Shown here: positions 50,025-58,237 of the stretch, in pieces
How the letters are laid out: each line of letters opens with the position of its first letter
How positions within the stretch are numbered: the first letter of the stretch is position 1
From: Acuticoccus sp039034015
GTDB lineage: Bacteria > Pseudomonadota > Alphaproteobacteria > Rhizobiales > Amorphaceae
NCBI GenBank assembly: GCA_039034015.1
Contig: JBCCBM010000014.1
Location: forward strand, 1 to 64,000
DNA: 64,000 nt
Direction: 5' to 3'
Made by a program: the position numbers and the translations under genes
The notes under the pieces: model-generated
What the model was told of the DNA's origin: nothing
What the model saw: only the letters and a program-made list of their open reading frames with translations
Database searches by the model: none

Positions 50025-51703
50025 TCGAGGGCGGCGCGGAGGGGGGCAAGGTGCGCGGCATAGCGCTGCCAATCGCCAGCGCGCGCCGGGTCAATGGGTT
50101 GGCGCACGGCAAGGGCGCTTGCGGTGCGGATGCCGCGCGTTCCATCCGCCGGTGCCAGGCAACCCGCCTCAAACGTCAGCCCGCAGCGGGACAAAAGCGC
50201 CCGCGCCTCACCCCGCGGCTCGGCCACAAGCGCTTCGTATGACACGGAAATCAGGCTCGGATCGGCGGCGAGCGCTGCGTCCATAAAGCGGTTGGCCCGG
50301 GCGATGTGGCGGCCAAGGTCGCCGAGGTCGTCCGCGTACCGGTGACCGTCATTGGCGAAATAGGTGCGCCACAGCGAGGCGCCCACCGCCATCGGATCTC
50401 GCCGCACCACCACAATGCGCGCCTCCGGCAGCGCATGGCGAATGAAGGGGATGAAGCGATAATCCCCCGGGGTCTTGTCCACCACCACGCCGCCATCAAT
50501 CCCGCGGTTTTGCAGCGTTGCCGCATAGGCGGCGCGGACCTCTGACAGCAGCCCTTCGGTGAAGTGGGGCCCGTGGACGGCGCCCGCGGTGTTGATGGCC
50601 GGGTGGAGCGCGTCCGCCTCCCCGGCGGTCGCAACGGCGCTGTGCCCGGCCAGCACCGTCTCCACAAGGGTCGTGCCGGAGCGCGGCAAGCCGACCACGA
50701 AGATCGGCTGGATGGCCATTGGCGCAAAGTCCGGCGTTGCCGCATCCGTTTTCAAAAGCGTGTGGAGCGCGTCGAAGCGGCGCACCTCGGCGTCCTCCTC
50801 ATAGGGCAGGCGCTCGCGGCGGAGGCGATGGCCGCGACCATAGGCCTCGAACGCGGCATCGAGCGCGCCCAGATCATCGCACGCCTTGCCGATGGCAAAG
50901 CCAAGCTCGCACGCGTCCGGCCCCGGCAAATCCTGATGGGACAGAGCCTCCATCTGCGCAAGATGGGCCGAGCCGGGCGCGGTGGTCGTGGTGAGGGCCA
51001 ACAGGCGATGGGCCGCCCCGTCGGACGGGGCGCGCTGGATTGCCTCCAGCAGCGCCTCGCGCGCCTCATCGGCCCGGCCAAGCTCGAAGAGGGTGAGGCC
51101 AAGATCGCGGTAGGCGGTCGCCGTCTCGGCGATGTAGGCAACGCGCCGCTGCGCCACCACGGCCTCCGTGTGCCGGTTCATGGCAAGGAGCGCCGCCGCC
51201 TCGCCCCGCAGGGCGTAAAGGTCGTTGGGCGAGAGGGTGACGGCTTGGGAAAAGGCTTGCACGGCAATAGCATAGCGCCCGTCCGCGTGGAGCGCACGGC
51301 CCAGCGCCACCCACCCGCGCACCATGGTCGGATGCTCGCTGAGGATGGTTTGGGCAAGCTTGATCGCCTCGTCGTGCCGGCCAAGGCCGGTGAGCGCGGT
51401 CGCCAAAAGCGCGCGCACCGTGGTGTCCCCCGGCAGCGCCTCAAGGAGGCGGCCGGCAATTTGCGCGGCATCGGCAAAGGCGCCGCGATCACACGCGGCC
51501 GAAAGGCTTTCCACCGCGTCCTGCATGGCGGCGGCGCGCTTGGTGCCCGGCTCGTCCAGTCGGTCGAGGGCGCGGGCAAGGCGCCGATTTTTGGGCAGAC
51601 GCCGCGCCTCCTCCACCAAAAGGGCGCGGGCGGCGTCGAGGTCGCCGCGCTTTTTCAAGGTACGCGCGCGTGCGACCACACGCTCCGGCGATGAGTGCTG
51701 CAT
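50006..51703 (-). CDS. TPR-repeat protein with C-terminal sulfotransferase domain
   Basis: A 565-residue protein. Residues 1 to about 270 form tetratricopeptide repeats, seen as repeated ALxxxGRxxEAxxLAxxxL-type helices (for example GRHDEAIKLAQTILSEHPTMVRGWVALGRALHADGRYAIAVQAF). The C-terminal half has the PAPS-binding loop PIFVVGLPRSGTTLVETVLAGHSAV and RRDPMAVGASLWRTYF with the 3'-phosphate site. Such TPR sulfotransferases are common in alphaproteobacteria; the acceptor is unknown. There is no adjacent glycan cluster. Confidence 0.9.
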   Translation of the reverse strand: MQHSSPERVVARARTLKKRGDLDAARALLVEEARRLPKNRRLARALDRLDEPGTKRAAAMQDAVESLSAACDRGAFADAAQIAGRLLEALPGDTTVRALLATALTGLGRHDEAIKLAQTILSEHPTMVRGWVALGRALHADGRYAIAVQAFSQAVTLSPNDLYALRGEAAALLAMNRHTEAVVAQRRVAYIAETATAYRDLGLTLFELGRADEAREALLEAIQRAPSDGAAHRLLALTTTTAPGSAHLAQMEALSHQDLPGPDACELGFAIGKACDDLGALDAAFEAYGRGHRLRRERLPYEEDAEVRRFDALHTLLKTDAATPDFAPMAIQPIFVVGLPRSGTTLVETVLAGHSAVATAGEADALHPAINTAGAVHGPHFTEGLLSEVRAAYAATLQNRGIDGGVVVDKTPGDYRFIPFIRHALPEARIVVVRRDPMAVGASLWRTYFANDGHRYADDLGDLGRHIARANRFMDAALAADPSLISVSYEALVAEPRGEARALLSRCGLTFEAGCLAPADGTRGIRTASALAVRQPIDPARAGDWQRYAAHLAPLRAALEAAPDG

Positions 51704-51763
51704 GACGGCTCTTCAGTTCCAATGACGCTAACAGTTTTGCGCCCAAGCCTTGCGCGGGGCTCC

Positions 51764-52726
51764 CTATCCCGGATTTGGCGATGGTTTTGGCCGCGGCAGC
51801 GGGTCATCCAGCACAAATTGCAAAAACACCGTCCTTTGCCAGAACGAATGATTGTCGTCCGACGCGAGCGTGATCAAAGGCCGTTCGCCAGACGCGTCCA
51901 CCGCAATCGCCTCCATATTGTCGATCTCGGCCGAAAGCCCTGCGCGCATCAAGACCGGCCCATCGAGCGTGCCCCGCTTCAGCGTATCGCGCCCGATGCG
52001 CCGCACCCGCGCGCCCACATCAAGCCCGCCGCCATAGCGCCGCTCCACCAACAAGAGATCGCCGCCCGGCAGCGCATCGGCGCCGGTGATGGCAAACCCA
52101 TCACTCTGCCGCACCCGAAGGCGCCGCCCCCCAAGAGTGAGCGCGGCAACGCTTGGCCGTGTCGCCCGCCGCCCCTCCGCGATCACGATCACATCGCCGG
52201 AGGGGAGCGTTGCGAGCGCCTCCGCCCCATCATTTCCCAGCGGCCGCAACCCTGCCCGGCCAAGCACCCGGGCCGGCGCGCCCGAAGGCCGCAACGCCCC
52301 ATCGAGCCGATAGCGCAGCAGCGCCCGCCCCTGCTCCACCAGCACCAAAAGACCCCGATCGTCGCGGGCAAGTGCCTCCGCATCCCCCGCCCGCTTGGTG
52401 GTGATGGCGCGTCCATCAAGGCCAATCCGCCGCGTCATCGCAACATCGCGAACGCCGGTGAGCCGCCCGTCCACTGTCACAAACGCGCCGGTGATGAAGT
52501 GGCCCGTATCAGTCGCGGCAACAAAGCGGCCCTTGTCGGCCAAAAGCCCCGAGACGCCGCCAAATCGGCGAGGCCCGCGCAGGCGAAGCCCCCCCACATA
52601 GGCAAGGCGCCCCTCCGCCATCGGGTTCACCGAAAAGCGGGGCAGCACTTTGACGTCAAGCGACACCGGCTCGGCCTGCGCGCCAACGGCGACCAGCGCG
52701 ACGACGGCCGCCGCGAAAAGCCGCAC
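51764..52726 (-). CDS. Esterase-like activity of phytase family protein (PF13449)
   Basis: A 320-residue secreted protein with signal peptide MRLFAAAVVALVAVGAQA. GLRLRGPRRFGGVSGLLADKGRFVAATDTGHFI is the family N-terminal block; DAEALARDDRGLLVLVEQG, NDGAEALATLPSGDVIVIAEG and SAEIDNMEAIAVD follow in beta-propeller order. No enzymatic activity is established. It lies zero bases after cobT on the same strand, a pairing common in Hyphomicrobiales. Confidence 0.88.
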   Translation of the reverse strand: MRLFAAAVVALVAVGAQAEPVSLDVKVLPRFSVNPMAEGRLAYVGGLRLRGPRRFGGVSGLLADKGRFVAATDTGHFITGAFVTVDGRLTGVRDVAMTRRIGLDGRAITTKRAGDAEALARDDRGLLVLVEQGRALLRYRLDGALRPSGAPARVLGRAGLRPLGNDGAEALATLPSGDVIVIAEGRRATRPSVAALTLGGRRLRVRQSDGFAITGADALPGGDLLLVERRYGGGLDVGARVRRIGRDTLKRGTLDGPVLMRAGLSAEIDNMEAIAVDASGERPLITLASDDNHSFWQRTVFLQFVLDDPLPRPKPSPNPG

Positions 52727-54628
52727 TCAGGCAGCCCGGCGGCGGGCCCTGCGCCCCCGGGGCCCCGCATCCCGCTCATCATCAAAAAGGCTGGCGAGCT
52801 GGTTCACCATCGCGCCCGCCAGCTCCTCCGCATCCACAATGGTGACCGCGCGGCGATAATAGCGCGTCACATCGTGGCCGATGCCGATGGCAATGAGCTC
52901 CACCGGCGACCGCTCTTCAATCTCGGCAATCACACCGCGCAGGTGTTTTTCCAGATAATTGCCCGCGTTCACCGACAGCGTGCTGTCGTCGACTGGTGCG
53001 CCATCGGAAATCATCATCAAGATGCGCCGTTGTTCGGGCCGCGCCAGGAGCCGCTGATGGGCCCAGGACAGGGCCTCACCATCGATGTTTTCCTTCAACA
53101 GCCCCTCGCGCATCATGAGGCCAAGGTTGCGCCGCGCCCGCCGCCAGGGGGCATCGGCGCTTTTATAAACAATGTGGCGAAGGTCGTTCAGCCGGCCGGG
53201 CGCTGCGGGTTTGCCGTTTTGCAGCCAATGGTCGCGCGAGGCGCCGCCCTTCCACGCCCGGGTGGTGAAGCCAAGGATCTCCACCTTCACGTGGCAGCGC
53301 TCCAGCGTGCGGGCCAAAATGTCGGCGCAGGTGGCCGCGACCGAGATGGGCCGCCCGCGCATGGACCCAGAGTTGTCCAGCAAGAGGGTCACGACCGTGT
53401 CGCGAAAATCGCTCTCCCGCTCCACTTTGAAGGCCAGCGGCTGCATGGGGTCGATCACCACGCGGTGGAGGCGCGCCGTGTCCAACACGCCCTCCTCCTG
53501 GTCAAAGTCCCACGAGCGGCTTTGCTGCGCCATCAAGCGCCGCTGCAAGCGGTTGGCAAGCCGCGCCACTGCGCCTTGAAGGTTGGTGAGCTGCCGGTCG
53601 AGCGCGGCGCGCAGGCGGTCGAGCTCGGCGGTGTCGGCCAGGTGCTCGGCCAGGACCTCCTCATCAAACTGGCGCGTGTAGACCTTGTATTCCAAGCCTG
53701 GGAAGGCGCGGGGGTCGGCCTCGTCGACGCGCACACCGTCGGTCGCCTCCTCCGCGTCACCGGAATCGTCTTCCGTGAAATCCTCTGCGGTGAACTCGGA
53801 TTCCTCCACGTCCTCGGCGGTGTCCTCGTCGCCGGAACGGTCGGAGTCCTGCGGGGCGGAATCTTCGCCCGCGTCATCGTTGCCCACATCGGCCTCCGCC
53901 TCGTCCGGCGCGTCGGCCTCCTGGTCGTTGTCCTGTTGGTTGTCGTCCTCGCCCGCTTCGCGAGACAGCTCTTCGGCCATGTCGAGGGCGGCCAACACAT
54001 CGCGCATGGCCGCTGCAAACTCGCCCTGGTCGCTCGCCTGGGCGCAAAGATCGGCAAGGCTCTGGCCGCACTTTTCCTCCACCATCGGCCGCCAGAGATT
54101 GACCAGCGTCTTTGCGCTCTCAGGCGGGGCTGCCCCCGTCAACCGCTCGCGCACCATGAGGGCGAGCGCATCGGGGAGCGGGGCGTCGGCCTTGTCGGTG
54201 ACGTCGTGGTAGTTGCCGCGAAAATACTTGTCTTCCAGCATTGCCGAGAGGTTGTCCGCCACACCGGCCATCGCTTTTGCGCCCAGCGCGTCGCACCGCG
54301 CGCCCTCCACCGCGTCAAACACGGCGCGCGCCTCCGCCCCATCGGGGGCAAATTTTTGGTGCACCACTTCATCGTGGGCGGCAAGCTTCAGCGCCATGGA
54401 ATCGCCAACGCCCCGGGTCACCGCCACATCGCGCGCGGTGAGCTTTCGCGGGGGCTCGGGCAGGCGCGCGGTCTCCCCCACCAGCGAGGGCTTGTCGCTG
54501 CTGTAGGTGACCTCAAGCTCCCCGTTGCCGGCGATGGCGCGCATGGTGCTGGCCACCGCCGTGCGGAAGCCGTCGTGGCGTGTGTCGGCCGGCTTGTTCT
54601 TCTTGAAGTTGTCACCGCGGTCGGCCAT
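52727..54628 (-). CDS. cobT: Aerobic cobaltochelatase subunit CobT
   Basis: A 633-residue subunit of the CobNST complex, which inserts cobalt into hydrogenobyrinic acid a,c-diamide using ATP. The C-terminal VWA domain has the MIDAS motif LLLDNSGSMRG and a second block ISDGAPVDDSTLS. A central acidic stretch (many D and E residues, about positions 210-330) is typical of CobT. ATG at 54628 (or 54631) follows GAGGTG. The partner cobS is not next to it; only a small divergent gene lies upstream. Confidence 0.95.
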   Translation of the reverse strand: MADRGDNFKKNKPADTRHDGFRTAVASTMRAIAGNGELEVTYSSDKPSLVGETARLPEPPRKLTARDVAVTRGVGDSMALKLAAHDEVVHQKFAPDGAEARAVFDAVEGARCDALGAKAMAGVADNLSAMLEDKYFRGNYHDVTDKADAPLPDALALMVRERLTGAAPPESAKTLVNLWRPMVEEKCGQSLADLCAQASDQGEFAAAMRDVLAALDMAEELSREAGEDDNQQDNDQEADAPDEAEADVGNDDAGEDSAPQDSDRSGDEDTAEDVEESEFTAEDFTEDDSGDAEEATDGVRVDEADPRAFPGLEYKVYTRQFDEEVLAEHLADTAELDRLRAALDRQLTNLQGAVARLANRLQRRLMAQQSRSWDFDQEEGVLDTARLHRVVIDPMQPLAFKVERESDFRDTVVTLLLDNSGSMRGRPISVAATCADILARTLERCHVKVEILGFTTRAWKGGASRDHWLQNGKPAAPGRLNDLRHIVYKSADAPWRRARRNLGLMMREGLLKENIDGEALSWAHQRLLARPEQRRILMMISDGAPVDDSTLSVNAGNYLEKHLRGVIAEIEERSPVELIAIGIGHDVTRYYRRAVTIVDAEELAGAMVNQLASLFDDERDAGPRGRRARRRAA

Positions 54629-54661
54629 CATCACCTCAGATTGTCGTGTTGGAGCGGTCCC

Positions 54662-54961
54662 ATGGGGCAACGGTGGTTGGGTCTTTTGGGCGTCCTTGTG
54701 TTAGCCGCGCCCGCCGCTGCCGACAACGCATCCCTCATCCCCCGCCGCACCGTCGACGTCACCCTTTCGCTCGATGGCGTCCCCCACACCACCTGTGGCG
54801 GCCGCGGCGGCCAACCGCCCTACGTGAAAGACTGCGACGATGTTGCCCTAGAGGCCTGCGGCGGGGAGTGGGCCTATGGCGTCCCCGTCGACTATGCCGT
54901 CAAGCGTGACGCCTATGGCCGCTGGGCGGTCGCCACCGTCACTTGCCGCCGCTTTTTATAG
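54662..54961 (+). CDS. Small secreted protein of unknown function
   Basis: A 99-residue protein with signal peptide MGQRWLGLLGVLVLAAPAAA and a mature part of about 79 residues with four cysteines (TTCGG, KDCDD, EACGG, VTCRR), likely two disulfides. GGAG precedes the ATG. Its start is about 30 bases from the divergent cobT start, so the promoters of the two genes overlap the opposite gene. I recognise no family. Confidence 0.72.
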   Translation: MGQRWLGLLGVLVLAAPAAADNASLIPRRTVDVTLSLDGVPHTTCGGRGGQPPYVKDCDDVALEACGGEWAYGVPVDYAVKRDAYGRWAVATVTCRRFL

Positions 54962-55339
54962 CGCCGCGCGCACATCGGTCTGCGCAAAGTCGTTGCCGAC
55001 AAACAAAAGCGGGCAGGCGTTGGCCTCGGCCACCTCATAGGCAAAGCAATCGCCGAAATTGAGCGCGGCCGGGTGCACGCCCTTGCCCCATCGGTCGTAC
55101 GCTGCGGCCGCGCGGCGGGCGACAGCGGCGGTCACGGGCTGGATGTCGATTTGAAAGTCGGCAACCAACTCATCAAGCTCCGCGCCGAACCCGCGCCGCC
55201 GCGCAACAATCATCGCCTCCGTCAACGTTCCGGCCGACATGATCAGCGCCCGCGCCCGCGCCATCGCCGCCATGCAGTCCGGCGCCCGGGGCCGCAGCAT
55301 CAAGATCTCAATGAGGGCCGACGTGTCGATGGCTAGCAA
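54956..55339 (-). CDS. vapC: VapC-type PIN-domain toxin
   Basis: A 127-residue ribonuclease toxin. The PIN acidic residues are in MLAIDTSALIEI (D5), TLTEAMIVAR (E) and NFGDCFAYEVA (D, with the GDCFAY signature). It would cleave RNA when the antitoxin is lost. Its start overlaps the antitoxin gene by seven bases, and its end overlaps the small secreted-protein gene by six bases on the other strand. Confidence 0.9.
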   Translation of the reverse strand: MLAIDTSALIEILMLRPRAPDCMAAMARARALIMSAGTLTEAMIVARRRGFGAELDELVADFQIDIQPVTAAVARRAAAAYDRWGKGVHPAALNFGDCFAYEVAEANACPLLFVGNDFAQTDVRAAL

Positions 55340-55584
55340 GGGAGCCCATCGTCACCATACAGAAAGTCTTGGCTGCGCGCCCCATCCGGGCCGGGGGTGG
55401 CTTTGCCGGCGCTGCGCTTTGCAATGTCTTCCAAGAGCGCGCGGCGCTGTTCGGCCCGCGAAGGGACGGGGACGAGCTTGATGTCCGGCTTGCCGGGCCG
55501 CACGATCACCACCTCATCGCCGGCCTCGGCCCGCTCGGCCATTTCGGCCAGCTGGTCGGCCGCCTCGGACACACCAATGCGCAT
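55333..55584 (-). CDS. vapB: Phd/YefM-type antitoxin
   Basis: An 83-residue antitoxin. MRIGVSEAADQLAEMAERAEAGDEVVIVRPGKPDIKLVPV is the DNA-binding Phd/YefM fold, and the acidic, disordered tail (DFLYGDDGLPC) would contact the toxin. The order antitoxin-toxin with a seven-base overlap is canonical. The gene lies 32 bases after the DUF2783 gene on the same strand. Confidence 0.88.
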   Translation of the reverse strand: MRIGVSEAADQLAEMAERAEAGDEVVIVRPGKPDIKLVPVPSRAEQRRALLEDIAKRSAGKATPGPDGARSQDFLYGDDGLPC

Positions 55585-55616
55585 AAACGCCCTCCCGTGG
55601 GCCGGATATGCGCTCT

Positions 55617-55835
55617 TCAGCGCCGCGGCGCAACGGGGCGCTCAGCGCGCGCCAGCGCCTCGGCCAAAACGTCGGCGCGGCCAATGTGGTTGGCCAAGAT
55701 GAGGATGAGGCGCGCGTTGAAGGCGGCGCTATCCGCGTCCGATCGCCCCTCGTGGGCCTTGAGGAGGGCCTCGTAAAAGCCGTCACCATCCTCAAAGTTG
55801 GGGTCGGTGATGAGGGTGTCAGCCTTGGAGGGCAT
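55617..55835 (-). CDS. DUF2783 family small protein
   Basis: A 72-residue soluble protein starting MPSKADTLITDPNFEDGDGFYEALLKAHEGRSDADSAAFNARLILILANHIG. This is the DUF2783 pattern. Its start overlaps the MBL gene stop by 17 bases, so the two are translationally linked. In other proteobacteria DUF2783 genes sit near aromatic-acid hydroxylases, transporters and MBL proteins; here no hydroxylase is seen. Confidence 0.82.
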   Translation of the reverse strand: MPSKADTLITDPNFEDGDGFYEALLKAHEGRSDADSAAFNARLILILANHIGRADVLAEALARAERPVAPRR

Positions 55836-56769
55836 CCCACAGCCTCTTGTCGCGCTCGGCGGTCCAAATGCGGGGGGTGTCAATGTCGCGCGCCTCGTCA
55901 TAGGCGCGGGCAACGTTGAAGGGCAGGCAGTGCTCATAAATGGCGTAGTGGGCAAACTTTGGGTCGCACGCGGCGCGCACGGCCGCAAACGCCTCCTTGA
56001 GCGAGCCGCCCGCAAGCGCCACCCGCGCCGCGGGGCGGTAGGTGGAGCGCACAAAGTCTTCTGTTGCGTGGAGTGCGCCGTTCACCTTGTCGGCGCGCAC
56101 CAAGGCGGCGCCGCGGCCGGGGGCAATGGCGTCCAGCGAAAAGGCGCCGATGGCGGAGAGCGTCTTTGGCCAATCGTGAAAATGGCCATCGCCACAGTAG
56201 CAGGCGGAGTGGTCCTCCACGATGTCGCCGGTGAACATGACGTTGGCGTCGGGCACATAAACCACCATGTCGCCGGCGGTGTGCGCCCGGCCAAGCTGCA
56301 TGAGGTCGACCCGACGCTTGCCGAGATAGACGCTCATCCGGCCGGAAAATGTGGTGGTTGGGTAGGTGAGCCCCGGAATCTCGGCGTGACCGTCGAAGAG
56401 GCGCGGGAAGCGGTCAAACTCGCTCGCAAAATCTTCCTCCCCGCGCTCCACCACCATGGCGCGGGCGGGCTCTGACATGATGATTTGGGGCGCGCCATAG
56501 GCCGAGGCGCCCAAAACGCGCACGGCGTGATAATGGGTGAGGGCAAGGTGGGTTATGGGTTTGTCGGTCACTCTGCGCACCCGCGCGATCACCTCACGGG
56601 CAAGCTTTGGCGTTGCCTGCGCCTCCACCACCATCACCGCATCATCGCCGATAATGACGCCCGAGTTGGGGTCTCCCTCGGCGGTGAAGGCGTAAAGGCC
56701 TGGGCCGATTTCATCAAAGCCGATGGTTTTGGCCGAAAGGTCGCCCTTCGACGCGAATTCTTTTGCCAT
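55819..56769 (-). CDS. MBL-fold metallo-hydrolase with degenerate HxHxDH motif
   Basis: A 316-residue protein with the metallo-beta-lactamase fold: SGVIIGDDAVMVVEAQATPKLAREVIARVRRVTDKPITHLALTHYHAVRVLGAS at the N-terminus. The usual HxHxDH is HYHAVR, so the aspartate and third histidine that bind the second metal are missing. Later metal-ligand blocks (RAHTAGDMVVYVPD, MFTGDIVED) are present. It may bind a single metal or act on an unusual substrate. It lies in a unit with DUF2783 and a Liv-type transporter. Confidence 0.85.
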   Translation of the reverse strand: MAKEFASKGDLSAKTIGFDEIGPGLYAFTAEGDPNSGVIIGDDAVMVVEAQATPKLAREVIARVRRVTDKPITHLALTHYHAVRVLGASAYGAPQIIMSEPARAMVVERGEEDFASEFDRFPRLFDGHAEIPGLTYPTTTFSGRMSVYLGKRRVDLMQLGRAHTAGDMVVYVPDANVMFTGDIVEDHSACYCGDGHFHDWPKTLSAIGAFSLDAIAPGRGAALVRADKVNGALHATEDFVRSTYRPAARVALAGGSLKEAFAAVRAACDPKFAHYAIYEHCLPFNVARAYDEARDIDTPRIWTAERDKRLWDALQG

Positions 56770-56814
56770 TTCGGGCTCCTTTGGCGCGAAGGTGGCGGGC
56801 GAGGGCGCGCCCCG

Positions 56815-57507
56815 TCAACCGCCAACACCAATCAGCGCAGACACCCGCCCCGGCGATGCCGAAAGCTCGCTCGCCACGCCAGAATAGGCGACCGCACCAT
56901 CGACGAGCACCAGCGCGCTGTCGGCAAAGGCGAGCGCTGCGGAAACGTCCTGCTCCACCAGCACCACCGAAAGGCCGTCCGCAACCCTGTCCTGGAGGGC
57001 GGCCATCACATCGGCCCGCACCGTGGGTGAAAGGCCCTCCAGCGGCTCGTCCAGCAAAAGCACCGTTGGGCGCAGCAACAGCGTGCGCGCAAGGGCAAGC
57101 ATTTGCTGCTCCCCGCCCGAAAGGCTGCCGGCCGGCTGCGCGGCCAGCGGCGCAAGCTGGGGGAAGAGCGCCATCGCTTCCGCCACCTGCCCGCCGACCG
57201 CGCGAAGGTTCTCCAGCACGGTGAGCGCCGCGAACACGTGCCGCCCCTGGCGCACCAGGCCAAGGCCGGCCCGGGCGCGCTGGTGGGCGCTGCGGCGGGT
57301 CAGCGGCGCACCGTGGAGCGTGATATCCCCGGCGCTCTTCGGGTTGAGGCCCATGATGGCCTCGCACAGCGTCGTTTTGCCGGCCCCGTTGCGCCCCAAA
57401 AGCGCAAGCCGCCCGCCCCGTGGGAGCGTGAAGGAAACGCTGCGCACCACATCCCCCGCCCCGTGGCCGGCGGAGAGGTTTTTCACACTGAGCGCTGCCT
57501 CATCCAT
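56815..57507 (-). CDS. Branched-chain-type ABC transporter ATP-binding protein (LivF)
   Basis: A 230-residue ATPase. Walker A is GRNGAGKTT, signature LSGGEQQMLALA, Walker B VLLLDEPLEGLSP. It starts MDEAALSVKNLS at 57507 and overlaps the livG-type gene by eight bases. Confidence 0.93.
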   Translation of the reverse strand: MDEAALSVKNLSAGHGAGDVVRSVSFTLPRGGRLALLGRNGAGKTTLCEAIMGLNPKSAGDITLHGAPLTRRSAHQRARAGLGLVRQGRHVFAALTVLENLRAVGGQVAEAMALFPQLAPLAAQPAGSLSGGEQQMLALARTLLLRPTVLLLDEPLEGLSPTVRADVMAALQDRVADGLSVVLVEQDVSAALAFADSALVLVDGAVAYSGVASELSASPGRVSALIGVGG

Positions 57508-58237
57508 GGCCGAGATACGCCCGCTGCACCGCTGGGTCGGCACGAATTGCGGCCGGCGATCCGTCCGCGATGATTTTTCCGGCCACAAGCACCACCACCC
57601 GGCTCACCCGCGCGAAGGCAAAGGCAAGGTTATGCTCCACCAGGAGGATCGCGACATGGGGCGGCACGCTGTCGATGGCGCGGGCCATGGCGCCAAGGGT
57701 CTCGGAGGCAGCGCCCGCCGCGGGTTCATCCAGCAACAGCACCTTTGGCGCGGCGGCCAACGCGAGCGCGAGCTCCACCAGGCGCTGGGTGCCGTGGGGC
57801 AACGTCTCGATGGGGCTATTGGCAACATTTGAAAGGCCGAGCGCGCCCAGTTGCGCCGTGGCCGCATCGTTGGCCTCAGCGACGGTGTCGGCGGCAACGG
57901 CCACCGCGCCGCCACGGCCGAGGGTGGCAAGGGTGGCAAGGCGCAGCGCCTCCATCACCGAAAGGCCGGGGAAGAGCGATGTGATCTGAAAGGTGCGGGC
58001 GAGGCCGGCCCGCGCCCGGGCCGGGGCGGACGCGCGCGTCACATCGGTGCCATCGAGGGTGATGGTGCCTTTGGCGCGCACCTGGCCGCAAAGGGCGTTG
58101 ACGAGCGTTGTCTTGCCCGCGCCATTGGGGCCGATGAGGGCAACCCGCTCGCCGGCCGAAAGCGTGAGATCGACACCCGGCAGGATTGTGCGGCCCGACA
58201 GGGTGACGGCAAGGTTTTGGGCCGAAAGGACGCTCAT
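57500..58237 (-). CDS. Branched-chain-type ABC transporter ATP-binding protein (LivG)
   Basis: A 245-residue ATPase with Walker A GPNGAGKTT and Walker B VLLLDEPAAGA. The signature is LPHGTQRLVELA, a non-canonical LSGGQ variant seen in some LivG proteins. The start at 58237 gives MSVLSAQNLAVTL. It overlaps livM by four bases. Confidence 0.92.
   Translation of the reverse strand: MSVLSAQNLAVTLSGRTILPGVDLTLSAGERVALIGPNGAGKTTLVNALCGQVRAKGTITLDGTDVTRASAPARARAGLARTFQITSLFPGLSVMEALRLATLATLGRGGAVAVAADTVAEANDAATAQLGALGLSNVANSPIETLPHGTQRLVELALALAAAPKVLLLDEPAAGAASETLGAMARAIDSVPPHVAILLVEHNLAFAFARVSRVVVLVAGKIIADGSPAAIRADPAVQRAYLGHG

Noticed and set aside
51695..54961. A 3.27-kb open frame on the plus strand opposite cobT and the phytase-like gene
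   Set aside because: It is antisense to two well-supported genes, has no family features in its body, and only its last 99 codons (from 54662) form a convincing protein with its own ribosome-binding site and signal peptide. Long antisense frames are expected at this GC content.
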